Source: Chiua virens (Eukaryota; Basidiomycota; Agaricomycetes; Boletales; Boletaceae). Taken from it: a DNA stretch of 64,000 nucleotides. Positions within the stretch are counted from its first letter, which is position 1; each line of letters begins with the position of its first letter. The notes beneath the pieces are model-generated. The model searched no databases, was not told where the DNA came from, and worked only from the letters and a program-made list of their open reading frames with translations. Location: contig JAHNUO010000011.1 of assembly GCA_019787685.1 (NCBI GenBank), forward strand, positions 310,001 through 374,000, in the 5' to 3' direction. Below, piece by piece: positions 1-11,691 of the stretch. The translations under genes and the position numbers were made by a program.

Positions 1-330
1 ACGCTAATTCGGGAAGCCGGAGGTAGTCCTCGACGAGAATCCCGATTGACAAAGGGATACTCCCAGTGATACCATCTTGGACAGCGGCAGCAAAAACCTA
101 GATGGAAAAGCGACTTGTTGGTGGGGCTAGTGGACGAAGCAAATAATGAACTACTAACAAAGGACCAGGCTGCAAATCCTCGGTCTTGATCCGGTAAATC
201 TTGCAAAGTAAGTTGTGGCTTCACACATCTGGCAGCGACCTCGGTCGTGTTCAATGCAGATGGGGTAGGCCGTTTGAAACATGGATGCACGGCTACAACC
301 ACCGAGGTGAGCCATGAAGTACGTATGCAT
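1..330 (-). CDS. MFS transporter, N-terminal part, runs off the left edge
   Basis: Two minus-strand segments (159 to about 330, then 1-97) encode the start of a major facilitator superfamily transporter closely related to the one at 28.7-30.7 kb. The shared landmarks are the short cytosolic stretch ending AAWSF just before the first intron and the first transmembrane helix with the acidic motif LVEDYLRLPE after it. The intron between them (GT at 158, AG at 98) sits at the same phase as in the paralogue. I could not find an ATG in frame before an upstream stop, so either another 5' exon exists or the start is lost. The rest of the gene lies outside the window. Monocarboxylate-porter-like identity is inferred from the paralogue. 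Confidence 0.55.
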
Positions 331-1704
331 GATTAATGTCATTTTTTGTGATGGTTTAGACTCCGAGGACGATGTAATGGGAGCAGTATTGTATATGCGT
401 TCGTTCGTGTCGATGAATTGAGGAATAACGTCGAGTATGTTGTAAGATGAGAATCAGGCCTAAACCAGTGCTTTTATACGGTCGTATCCACTGTTTCCAG
501 GCTGAGTGACGCCGAGATGTTCACTCGTCAAACACGCATACATACATGTTGATCAAGACTTTTGAAGTTCTTGTGCGTGCCATTCGGCCGCAAGCCCGAG
601 GTGAACAATCTGACCGCAAGGTGCTGCCAGACACGAACGATGATGTGCTATTACAGTAAGTGACCTCGACCAGCTCGGACGGAGGACGTCGCTACACCAC
701 TAGTTGAATACACGTACCAATCCTTGACCAAACTGCAAGCTTCAATTCTTTGCTCCACGCGGCAGCCCGAGTCGGTCGAGGCGAGCATTGGAGAACTGAA
801 TTCCTGATGAAATCGTTATGTTAAGATGATGCCCGACCTTTCAGCCAATGTTTCAACTCGAAGTATCGAGTACTGCGGCCAACCACACGAGTCAAACTCG
901 AGCCATCCATCCTATGCTGCCATGCTGGCAGGTCCCTGCGAGTGGCAATTTAGGGGGGTTCGTTGTCAGCCTGTCATTGAAGTGGCGGCCGTCCTGGGCA
1001 TTACTGAGTTGTCAGTTTTGGCTGACCTGGCAGAGAGAAGAGAAATCCGACCCCGCCGCTAGTGGCATCCCCGACGGGGCGAGATCCTGAGACATTCCAG
1101 CTGGACCTGCCTTTGGCAGACACCTGAAGTGCGCCACGGACTCACGGAGGGACAAACAGGGGCAGATGCATAAAGTCCACTGTGATAACACAGTTTCGCT
1201 GACAAAAACGTGGTTACGAGAGAAAAACGACCGAAAGGGGGACACAACTTTGGGCCCTAGGCGGCATAGGAAAAGGAACTCCGCTATCACGTTTAGCGAG
1301 CCACCGGGGTTCCGCCAGCAAATATCCGGATTGATCCTGCTTGCTTCTACTCGTCCCAGATTACACACCCGACAGGCACGGCGTGGGGGCGTGGGAGGCG
1401 CGGGAGCACAGAGCAGAATCGTATTGGCAGATGTTCGGGCCGGGGTAATAACCGAAGACCTCGGAACCGCTCAACGGCGAAAGTTTGTATTACAAGTCAC
1501 CTCAAGAGACACATACGAGATGGCGCAGTGATACTTGCGACAATCGATGTGAATTGAACTACCGAGACGGAAGTAAGAGGCGAGCCGGAGTGCCACATGG
1601 TAGACATCATGTATTTTGGGTACATCAAACTGATTTGGGATCAGTTGCTCAAAACCAGACTGCTAGGCACAAGTAGGGCGGGTCAAGTGAACACCAACGC
1701 TACA
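331..1704. other. Intergenic, nothing recognised
   Basis: About 1.4 kb without a supportable gene. Open frames here are short, overlap each other on both strands and show no family signature. The right part borders the start of the duplicated cassette at about 1705. Confidence 0.5.
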
Positions 1705-2239
1705 ACGTGAGATGCGACGTACCTAAATACACCCATGCAGCGCATCATGCATGGAACCAGAGCGGCAATAACGTTGATACTGATACGCATAGTAGACAGA
1801 AGCAAGAACAACCTAGAAGTATTCAGGATCACCAGGGTCGAAGCACCAGAGTGATGATAACGCCTCAGGTAATCGTTGAGGGAACAACTATCCGTGAAGA
1901 AAAGAGAATTCGGAATTGCAGTTCTGTGCCAACATTGACAGCACCCGACGCTGTGCGACGCTGTGGACGGAGCTCAACCCGCTCGACAGCTGTGGGATAA
2001 TTTGAGGGCGGCGATACCTGTAATTACGAGAACTGGGATCCATCGGCGTTCAATCTAACCTACTGAAGAGCCTGATAAAACTGCCAACCAGGGACAAAGT
2101 CAGCGAGAAAGACTTGACAGCGCACTGGCACTGGCTCGTGGCTCGTGACACGACTTCTCACCACGCCTCGTTGTGCCTGCGCCTCATCCTTGCACGACCA
2201 CCGTCAACGTAGCTTGTTGAGTAGGAGGATATCCCTGAG

Positions 2240-3696
2240 ATGGAGATTCTACAATCCATAAACGATCAGTTGGTCGAGTATCTCGGCAAGGTGCGTTAGT
2301 TGTGTGTTTCCCAGGTCGATTGCGCAATTGTGTCTCATGCCCGGTGTTTCAACTTGCAGCCATCTCTTTTGGTCAGTCACCTGTCGCTTATCCTTCCTGC
2401 TTTGAGCTCACAGCGCTTGTTTTCTAGCACCCAGATGACCTCGAAACCCCGTTTTCGCAATTCAGTGCACTCAACATCGCACCTAGTCCTCAAGACATCT
2501 CGTTCGTTGATGCCATTGTTTCTGAACGACACTCTCAGCTCTCCGTCCTTGGACTCCAGATAGAAAGTGTAGACAGCGCTATCCGCAAGTTAGCAGATAT
2601 TCGAACTAAACTCGACGACAACAGCGCTCACGTCCGCGAATCATTGCTTGCTCACCAGGCGCTTACCTCCCCCGCTCTTCGGATCCCTCCAGAGGTGCTG
2701 GGTGAAGTCTTTTACCACTGTTTACCCAAGACGCCCTATATCACTCCAAGGGATGTGGAGTGCCCCATGGTGCTTACCCGGGTCTGCCGCCATTGGCGTG
2801 CTGTGGCATTGTCCACCCCACATCTCTGGTCCTCTTTCTCCATTCCTCTCCAAAAAACCGCTTGTGAAGAGTATCGTAACGGGTGTGAGGCTTGGTTGGC
2901 CAGAGCCAAGAGCATCCCCCTGACCATTCGGATTCTTAATGACATTATTTTTGATGCAGACCCAACTCTCATTTCGTCTCTTGCACTCTGGCTTCGACCC
3001 ATCATTACCCGCTGCGACGATCTCTGGTGGCACGGTCCCTCCTTACCAGCACTCTTCACTCCGGAGATCCAGCCCGAGATCGAGACTACCCCGGCTCTCC
3101 CCCTAGAGCAACTCCGCGTTACCACCCATCGAGACATCCTCTCTATTCACCTTCCTGGATCCGCTATCCGCCTCCGCGTCGCATCCCTCCAATGTCTCAA
3201 CTATGATCTCGAGTCCCTCGATGGGATCACCCTCCCTTGGGCTCATCTTACCGAGCTCCACGTGCACTTTGCCCTCTTCAGTCCCACCGTCTTCCTCCAG
3301 CTCCTCATGGGCTGCACACACCTCCACACACTGATCGCCTCCTGCCTCTCTGCCGATGACGTCCAACTCGGCCTTCTCCGTGGCCTCGCGTCGGGATCCC
3401 TCACCCACCCAACGCTCCGCCGCCTCGAAGTCAAAGTGATTCGTGCGGGGCTCGATGAACTGTTCAATGTGCTCGCACTGCCCGCCCTTGAAGAGCTCGA
3501 CGTCTGCTTTTGCTACCGTGAGCGTGACGAGTGGCCCCATCCAGCCTTTATGGGGATGATTCGTAGATCGGGGTGCACGTTGGCGAAGCTGACGGTGCGC
3601 TCCAACAAACGAGCCGTGCCGTATTTCGACGAGTACGTCAAGGCGATGCCTGGGTTGGCTGTGTCTACGTCTGCGATTTATCCACGGCGTGGATGA
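2240..3696 (+). CDS. F-box protein with leucine-rich C-terminal part (intact copy)
   Basis: Predicted exons are 2240-2290, a 12-nt microexon 2360-2371 and 2428-3696, giving 443 residues. Residues of about 60-110 form a helical heptad-like stretch, followed by the F-box with the core LRIPPEVLGEVFYHCLP and a conserved VCRHWRAVALSTPHLW segment typical of basidiomycete F-box proteins. The rest is a series of leucine-rich strands. F-box proteins recruit substrates to SCF ubiquitin ligases through Skp1; the LRR-like part is the likely substrate reader. The ATG was chosen because the same start, microexon and splice sites are conserved in the copy at 11.7 kb. Such genes are strongly expanded in Agaricomycetes. 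No frameshift is seen here, in contrast to the copy. The substrate is unknown. Confidence 0.85.
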
Positions 3697-4890
3697 AGAT
3701 TTGTGTATGTTAGGGATGTCGAGGATGTCGAGGAGGAATTGTAAGAATGTTCTTTTGTGTTCAGCTGTCTCCGCAATATTTTATTTACTTTTCGTACCGT
3801 CACGGACAGTGGAATGAGTGTTGAGAACACTATTCTGAATAATTGATATTTTGGCCTACTGAGTCTGGCACGTCGCACAGCCGAGTTATTACTTAAAACA
3901 AGCCCACCGACGTTTTTCCTTTTGGATCAGACGGAATGCCCCCAGTGGCCACCAGATCATCTTCAGCGCTCGTTCAAATGTTCAAGGCTTCAGAAGTTCC
4001 TGTCGTTTCATCACCAGTATACCTGACTCCGAATCTACGTAGCGGCACTGGGTGCCCACTCACACTCAAGGTGCCATTGGCTGAGGGGGCATCCTTTCTC
4101 ACATCCTTCTCATCGTCTCGCCAGGTGCGGCTCTCAGTTTCTTACCCTTTTCTTTCTCGTTGTCTCGCCAGTGTAGTGTTTTTCGTTTGCCCGTTTGCCT
4201 CCTACATCCATAGTACGCATTCCTCAGTGGGTTGCATTCCTCGTGGCTTCATTGTATTTGTATTTCTTTCTCGCGAAGTAATACACCCGGGTCACTGTTG
4301 CCAAGTGACCCGTATCTTGCTAAGCCTGCTGCGGAAAATCATGGTGACTCGCTGTAACGTGTTATGTCACATGTGTGGCGATCATGATGATATAGACGAG
4401 GTACTACGTTACGGTTTGAAGTGGCCGGATTGGGAGCCTGGTGACGAAACATGCGATATAAGTATTTGAAGGAGCACGTATTTGGACATCGCTTCTTGAG
4501 CTGTGAGGAAAGGGGGGCGAGAGCTCCGGCCCGGGACACGGGCTCGCGGTAGCCGGGACCACGTGCCAAGATCCCATGGTGTACTGCGCTGAAACAGGCG
4601 AGGGCGGGCGATCACTGCCAGGTGGACGTTGGACGTGGCAGAGGCAAAGTGCCTCTCGCTTGCGTCGCTTGTCCGAAAATCTGGCACTTTGACACTGCTC
4701 GTGCCTCACTGCACCAAAGTACATATTCCTCTTCGTTGTATCATGATTCCTCCCAGTTCCCTAAAGCTTCCAAGTCCTTTAAAATCGAGGGGGCCAACCG
4801 AGTAGAGTAAGTATATCGAACCCAACTTGAACTTGATCATTTCCGACTAACCTCGCCGTGGACATTCGATTCAGACGCAGCACATTAATA
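3697..4890 (+). other. Spacer between F-box gene and P450 A, with TATA-like box
   Basis: This spacer is duplicated at 13053-14010. It holds no supportable gene. A TTTAAAA element at 4778-4784 lies about 110 bp before the P450 start and is conserved at 13898-13904 in the copy, so it is a candidate core promoter. Copy A has additional pyrimidine-rich sequence around 4120-4330 that is missing from copy B. Confidence 0.4.
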
Positions 4891-7061
4891 ATGGGTTTCC
4901 GATTGCCAGTGCTAGCACTCACAGAGGATTTGGATGTGACTTATGCAGGTACATGCGGCGCTGCTGGGGTTGTTGCTGCCTGTCATTGTCATTGCAAGGC
5001 TGGCTCAGCGCAAGCGCGTAAGCGTAAGCAAACACGACCCACAACCACTGCCTTAGCACTTATTCATTGTCGACTCTACAGCTTGAAGCTTTTCCCATAT
5101 TCGGATCCAACAACTGGCTTGGCTCGTGGTGGGATGGTTACAAGTATGCGACCAATGCCATAGAGATCATACAGCGAGGCTACGAGAAAGTAAGTTGACC
5201 TCAGCCTATTTTTTCCGCACCTCTCGATTGATGCTTATCAAAATCATGACGCTGGCAGCACGTATCTGTGCCTTTCAGGGTTGCCGATCTTTATCACTGG
5301 ACGGTGGTCTTAAGTGATCGAAAGCACATTGAAGAAGTACTGAGAACACCAGCCGAGGTGCTTTCTTTCCCTGAAAATGTAGAAGATGTTCGTTCTCCAT
5401 GATCAGCCCGACGATTTCCTGGGCATTGACAAATGGTGTATACAGCGCTGGTCCATGTCATATATCATGGGTGGCGACCTCCATGGAAACCCATATCATA
5501 TCGGGGTCATTCGCTCACAATTGACGCGACATCTTGGAACGAAATATCTCGAGATAAGAGATGAAATTGTCACAGCCTTTGACGAGGTTCTAGATCTTAG
5601 TGGAGAAGGTGAGCATTCCTTCTCTGGCAGGAGTGTATCGTCCTCAATTTCCGGAATACTCAGAATGGAAGAGTGTACCAGCACTCATTTCCATGAAACA
5701 GATCGTCTGCAGAACCACCAATAGGCTTTTTATCGGACTTCCGTTGTGTATGTTTTCTGGACCTCGCTACACGATCTGTTCCTCATTCAAAACCAGGTCG
5801 TGATCCGGACTACATTGACCTGAATATCCAGTTCATCGTCGAACTCGCTAAGGCAGGTACTCTAATTAGCTTGTTTCCTAAATTCATGAAGGGGTAAGTC
5901 ATTATCAGTAATTATGCCGCGGCCTATTTCATACTCGTCGTCAGTCTAGCCACCCATTTCTTGACCGGTGTTGTAGCTCGGGATAAGATGCGTGCTCTGA
6001 AGCACCTTGGCCCCATCATCAAAGAACGACTGCAATATCTGAATGAATATGGGAAGGACTGGGAAGGGAAACCTGTTCGTGTGTCTTCTTTTGCTGACTG
6101 GATCGACGTCACTACGATCATTGTCAGAACGATCTTATATCTTGGTTAATCGAGGAAGCAAATGGCCCTGATTTGACTGCCGAGGCATTGACACTCCGAG
6201 TCTTGGCTGTCAACTTTGCTGCCGTTCATGTGAGTATATCGTCGATTCCTTCACATTTCCTCCTGACTGGTCTACTTGAGCTAGACAGCTGCCAATGCAA
6301 GTTCAAGTTCATTGTGGCAACTAGCAGTTGTAACCTAATGCGTACTGAGTTGCAGGGTTTCACGCATGCACTCTATTACCTTGCCGCGAATCCTCAATAT
6401 ATCCAACCTCTCCGCGAGGAAGTTGAAACAATTGTGGAACATGAAGGATGGTCAAAGGCTGCAGTGGACAAGATGCGTCGAGTAGACAGCTTCATGAGAG
6501 AGTGTCAACGTATGGAAGGTACGACTGGCCGTGAGTACTTTTTCGCGTCGGTCAAAGGGCCAAGTGACAGCTTGTTTTTGTTGCTAGTGGGCGTTCAACG
6601 CAAGGCGATGGAGGACTTTACATTCTTGGACGGCACGTTCATACCAAAGGGAACGACCATCGGTGTCGCCACACGGTCTCTAGACTTGGACAACAAGTTA
6701 TACGAGAATGCGCATGAATTTCAGCCATTCCGGTTCAGCACCATGCGTAGCGAGGACGGCGCACGCTTCAAACATCAATACGCATCGACTGCGATAGGTT
6801 ACCTGCCTTTTGGACATGGTAAACATGCATGGTATGGGCTTTTCGCTTCCTTTTTCTCGGCCATTTCTGCGGACTGATTTCTGGATGAGCCCTGGACGTT
6901 TCTTTGCTGCGAGTGAACTCAAGACCATGCTAGCACATGTCGTAGTGACGTACGACGTCAAATTGGAGGACAATACGACGCGTCCACATAACATGCACAT
7001 TGGCACTTCAATCCTGGCCAATTCCCGTGCCAACGTCTTGTTCAGAAAGAGGGTCGACTAG
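4891..7061 (+). pseudogene. Cytochrome P450 A, frameshifted in the membrane anchor
   Basis: Twelve exons match those of P450 B (14.0 kb) and all downstream splice sites and frames are usable. One extra T at 4981, inside exon 1, shifts the frame within the N-terminal transmembrane anchor compared with copies B and F. Everything after it is well kept: exon 10 carries the ExxR motif as ECQR, and the heme loop reads FGHGKHACPGRFF across the last intron, with its cysteine codon split by the intron. The I-helix microexon is 6285-6296 and ends at a GC splice donor (GCAAGT) instead of GT. P450s of this kind are ER-bound monooxygenases of secondary metabolism or detoxification; I-helix and heme signatures suggest the CYP512-like group, from memory. 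The lesion could be a base-calling error; then this would be a functional gene. Confidence 0.8.
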
Positions 7062-7449
7062 GCGTTATTTTCTCTACTGATAATTACTCTCCTAAATTGT
7101 TCTGCAGACGATTGTAACTGAATTCGAAGGTGTGCGCGATCTGTATGGCTGTCGTGTGTGGGTTGATGTCAGTCGCGAACTGACACCGTCGTTGAGTTTC
7201 TTGACATTAGTCTTTGGTTCAAGTACCGTATTGCTCGACCTGGGACGTTCAAGGCTCCCGAGATCGACGTCTTAGTGGAATGAATAGAAAGCTGTAGTTA
7301 AAGAGGGATGGGCTGCACAAACGTTGGACGGACTCGGATGCGCTATGCAAAGCTGAAGCTGCACTGATCAGAGTTGTAAACATTCTTCGTCGGACGAATT
7401 CACCGGCGGCTACTAGTATATCGTACTGGTTCTATCTGTCCTGAGTATG

Positions 7450-8797
7450 TTACATGCTATCATCTGACTCTTCCACTGACTGTAGCCACGTCTGAACCTT
7501 GTTTTTATTGTCGGCAACATCTCCTTCATGCTGCCTTCCTTTCCCCTGTCTCGCCGCTCGCAACCACAAGGCCATAATTCCATCAAACATAGCTGCGCGA
7601 GTCCGCCGGTCAGATGAGGTGCCAGCTTGTGCTTTGCTTGTGGCACTACGTAGGTTACATTGAACAATTCGAGCTGATGACGGTCGCTGTGGGATCCAAT
7701 CTCTTGATGCATCTTCACCGTCATTGCCCCCCGCGTCACCGCCGCCCATGTCTCTTCCATAATAATGATCATCAGCAATATCCTGGATATGGCTGCGGAA
7801 AGTCGATGGACCAAATTCTTGCAAAATGGCGGCAGCGTAACAGAGATCAACAATTATGGCGGGCGGCCACTGATCGAGGTCTTCTGGTTGCCGTGCGTCG
7901 GAGTTGTGAGGGCCAAACAAGGGCAGCATAACACTCTCGCTGGCAGTTGGCTGAATATACTGTACTGTAAGGCGATTTTCTGGACTCGGACTGTCGGCAT
8001 TTCGTGGGTGATAGTACTGAACGTCATCCACTCCCAAAGCAAAATTGGGCGTCTAAGATCCTTGAGCGACATGGAATATCCAAGATGACGAACCACATAC
8101 TTTCAAAAAAGCTATGTCGCCTCTATCGAGTGGGCGATGGAACGAGATGGCAAGTAGGAGACCGTTTCGCGTATCGTTAACGCTGTCTAATGGGCCCACG
8201 CCAGAACCGTACATGTCACCTCGGTAACGGGAGAGGTTTCTCATATACTAGTCACAATTTAGTATCAATCGGATAGAATGATGATCCGTACACAACAACG
8301 CACCTCGTCTCCCTTTGAATGGGGGATCAGATGGCATGCATCACAACCCCTTTCCGGCTCGCCCGACATTACACATCTCGTATCACGATCAGCTAAGTCC
8401 CTTCCGAAAGTATCCCTTCCTTCTGAGTGACAGGACTCGGAATCCCCGGTGGACGTCCTGTTGTCGATTGCTTTGATGTCTACAGGGCGCGCATCTCCTG
8501 AAAGGCCTGAATTAATGACGATCTGAGTGTATAAAGAAGATCAACTTACCATGTCCTATAAAGTAGTAAGGACGCGCTTCTGTCTGCGCTGTGTAATCAA
8601 CCTCTTCTTCACCGTCCTCAGAAATGGAGAGGTAACCTTGTCGTCCCGAGATTGCGAACCCGAGAAATCGGAGCCATTTCAAGGGGATAGACAGCAAAGT
8701 TTGAACATGAGGCAAGTTGGATAGACAGTGCGACTTGAAAATCGCTGCTATTGTCGTTAATACTTAGCAATAGTTCGACTTGGTTCGGGGCGGTCAT
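7450..8797 (-). pseudogene. HNH-nuclease-like protein, copy A, frameshifted exon 1
   Basis: Transcribed leftward, convergent with P450 A. Exon 1 (from 8797) encodes a globular N-terminal domain with LRFLGFAISGRQGYLS and VDYTAQ. Exon 2 carries an HNH_2-type motif: a Cys (TRCVMSGEPE) followed by CHLIPHSKGDE. Exon 3 continues with RNGLLLAISFHRPLDRGD, typical of the second half of the fold, and a charged C-terminal tail to 7450. This looks like the fungal 'HNH nuclease domain' family, whose role is unknown. Compared with copy B, one extra base near 8680-8690 breaks exon 1. The C-terminal part is open here, whereas copy B has two stops in it. Confidence 0.65.
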
Positions 8798-8935
8798 GAA
8801 TGTATGACTCGGACCGCGCTAAATGTGGTTAGATCTGAGATCGGTCACTCAGCGGCGCTTGGCGACATTTTCTACCCGATTAGGTAAGTAGGATTCCGAC
8901 GCTTGGACCGCAGACGACGATCAAGATGCCTCAAC

Positions 8936-9060
8936 ATTTGTTACTATACAGCATTCGATGAAGTGCTAGGTCTCAAAGGTGAGGGTGAGCTCTGCTTTGG
9001 CAAGGATGTGTCTGCCTCAATTTCAGGGTTACTCAGAATGGAAGAGCATACCGGAAGTCT
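8936..9060 (+). pseudogene. P450 fragment (exon 4 end, intron, exon 5 start)
   Basis: The stretch from the acceptor ACAG at 8931-8935 through FDEVLGLKGEG, the intron starting GGTGAG and the beginning of the next exon (AATGGAAGAGCATACC) matches the middle of P450s A, B and F. Homology starts and stops abruptly on both sides. It is a relic of a further P450 copy left at the edge of cassette A. Confidence 0.7.
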
Positions 9061-10216
9061 AGGGCCTCTAGGTTATCGCGGCACGTGGCGGCCCGACTTT
9101 TCGTCGCCATCTCGTGCCAGCGAGTAGCCTTGCCAGCTGTCCTTTTCGCACCCACCCTCCACTCCCTGTCGCAGGTCCGACGTCCGACCATACCTGTCAC
9201 AACTTGAATGGGAATTGACCAACATTCATGATTCAAGTTGGTCAATTTCGATTGTGTGTCCGTCGCACCTCATCCGGGCTCACTCGCCCCCACAGCCTTG
9301 CGTCGGGCCAGAGAGCCGGGGCTTTCGCCCCAAATCCTCACTCCTACAATGTACATACCTACTCCCTCATCCGATCATGATGACTTCGTCGCCCCCGTCC
9401 ACTGCACCCAAGTCTCATCACTCCCGTGGTTCCTTCTCACTCACTCTTTTCAGCTCCCTTTCCATGTAGGGCATGCAAGCCCTGTTGATCCAGTAGGCTT
9501 TCAACAGCGTGTTCGGTTTCCCACCCACCCACCCAGCTCACCGTTCACTCGTCAGGTCTCGGCTTCCGTCCTAGGCCGGCTGGTGCTCTGCGCTTCCGCA
9601 CAACTCTCTCTCGCAACTTACATCCCTAGCCATACGCCTGTATTGTATCTACGTCCCTTACTAATTCAATACACCTTCGCCCTCCACGCAGTCAGTCCAA
9701 AGAACTTGAATGCACATCTGTCGCAGGCCAGCATGTCGTCGCCATCTCCAACTCGGGATCTCACCACCGTGATTGAACTTCACGGACAGCACTCAGTCCC
9801 ATGCATACTATACGTCGTGTTCTTTCGTTCGTTAACTAGGTCCGTGGCCCGGACTGCACTGTGATCTCTTAGGGCTTGCTTCACTGTCACTGATTCTAAC
9901 TATCCACGTGTACTATCTGCAACTTTCCAGTACTTACATGGAACAGAAAGAAACGACTGAACGACTGATTGCAGAGGGTCGTGGAAACACCAATAAATAC
10001 ATATTACACATCGATCTGACAAAAATCTGACGGAATCGGCCATCAACTACACTGCTGAAGTTGATTGCTCACAGGTTACACACGGTCGTGAATAGATACA
10101 ACTAAATAAATAAAACAGGTGGTCGTAATGCTGTTGAAGCTAGGAATAGTATATTGCCAGTGTGTATTGGGGTCAACTACGCTCATATTACCTCGAGCTC
10201 AGCGCCACAACCAACT
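9061..10216. other. Unique spacer with interleaved inverted repeats
   Basis: No family is recognised here. A 208-codon open frame on the plus strand (9238-9864) is proline- and serine-rich with no domain and is probably chance. Interleaved inverted repeats occur at 9213-9223 with 9237-9247 (11 bp, perfect) and at 9200-9209 with 9231-9240 (10 bp, perfect). Confidence 0.5.
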
Positions 10217-11157
10217 TTAGTCGACCCTCGTTTTAAACAATACTTTGGCATGTGGATCTGCCAGAATTGCCGTGCCAATACGCAAAATAGTCGGACGCAT
10301 AGCCTTGTCCTCTAATTTGACGTCGTACATTGTGACGATATGTGCCAACATAATCTTCATCTCCGCTGCGAAAAAGAAGCGTCCAGGGCTCATCCAGGAA
10401 TCAGTGTCCGTGCAAAAACCATCGAGACAGAGAAAACTCGATACCATGCATGGTTTCCATGCCCAAAGGGCAGGTACTTCATCCCGGTCGAGCTGAATCG
10501 ATATTTAGAGTCCACCTCATCCTCGCTCTGCATCGCATCAAATCGGAACTGGCTCGAATGTGCTCGCATTCTCGTAGTAGTCCTCGTCCCGGTGCAGAGA
10601 TTCTATGACAATTCCAATGATCGTCCCTTTCGGTATAAGCGTGCCATCCGAGAACGTAAAGTCCTTCATTGCCCTGGATTGGGACGCCCACTGTCAGAAA
10701 GGGAAACATGTCGTTGGTGTCGGTCATGACCAAGGAAAGGAATACTCACGAGAACTCGGCCTTCCAGACGCTGGCACTCTCTCAGAAAGCTGTCGATTTT
10801 AGTCATTTCATCAAGTCCAGCCTTTGTCCATCCTTCCTTCGCGATGACAGCTTCAACCTCATCGCGGAGTGGCTGGACATACTGAGGATTTGCTGCGAGG
10901 TAATATAGTACGTGCGTGAAGCTCTACAAGAATTAGTCCAGTGTTAATGTTAAGACCATGACAACCACATCCGCTCTGACGCACATGGGAAGAGTCCTGT
11001 TAACGAACCCACCTTGTTGAGTTAGGTACGGACAAATCAATGGTATTGGACGTACATAAGTTGCACTCAAATTGACGATCAGCACGCGCAATACCAAGCT
11101 TTCGACTGTGAACCCAGAGCCTTCTCCCTCGTCGATCAACCATGATAAGAGGTCGTC
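10217..11157 (-). pseudogene. Cytochrome P450 C, 5'-truncated and frameshifted
   Basis: Only exons 8-12 remain, closest to P450 D. The block starts in exon 8 (WLIDEGEGSG) near 11157 and homology to D ends near 11187, exactly where the leader of cassette B begins. The 12-nt microexon is present at 10985-10996. Extra bases disturb the start of exon 11 (GVPIQG in place of GVQRK) and the stretch before the conserved PFRF motif. The heme loop has HGNHA where the paralogues have HGKHA. It is a breakpoint-truncated remnant. Confidence 0.85.
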
Positions 11158-11691
11158 CTAAGGACGATTGCAGTCAGCAAGTTGAGATCAACAACTTGCA
11201 CGTGAGATGCGACGTACCTAAATGCACGCATGCAGCACATCGTGCATGGAAAAATAACATTGACATTGATACGCATTGTCAGTGGCAGGAAAAACCTCGA
11301 AGCACTCAGGATCATCAGAGTAATGATAACGCTCCAGGTGGTCATTGAGGGAATGGCTATTCGTGAAGAAATCAGAAATCAGAATTATAGTCCTGTGTGA
11401 GCAAGCACCCGACATCGAACGGCGCTGTGGATGGAGCTCGACAACTGTGGGATAAAATTCCCGCACTGCCAGTGCGAGGGCGGCGATACCTGCAATCACG
11501 AGAACTGGGATCCATCAATGTCCAATCTAACCTATACTGAAGAACCTGATAAAACTGCCAGCCAGGGGCTTTGAGTCGTCGAGAAAGACTTGACAAGCTG
11601 GCTCGTGGAGTCGTGGGAGTCTTGTGCCTGCACCCCATCCTTGCACGACCACCGTCAACGTACCTTGTTCGGTAGGAGGATATCCCTGAGA

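Larger units (their letters stand above)
1705..8885. repeat. Segmental duplication, copy A (F-box / P450 / HNH cassette)
   Basis: This stretch aligns collinearly with 11205-17880. Landmarks found in both copies, in order, are a leader of about 500 bp, the F-box gene, a 1 kb spacer, a P450 gene on the plus strand and an HNH-like gene on the minus strand. The left breakpoint is sharp: both copies become alike at the GTGAGATGCGACGTACC stretch (1708 and 11202). The offset drifts from about 9.5 kb to 9.0 kb because of internal indels, including extra sequence in the 4.1-4.4 kb spacer here. The leader (1705-2239) contains fragments that read like a membrane segment on the minus strand in copy B, but I do not recognise a family. 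Confidence 0.85.

Noticed and set aside
1012..1531. Overlapping open frames of 118 and 121 codons on opposite strands.
   Set aside because: They lie opposite each other, neither resembles a protein family and no intron pattern supports them.
9238..9864. A 208-codon open frame on the plus strand.
   Set aside because: Low-complexity, Pro/Ser/His-rich, no domain, no splice context and no copy elsewhere in the window; probably chance.
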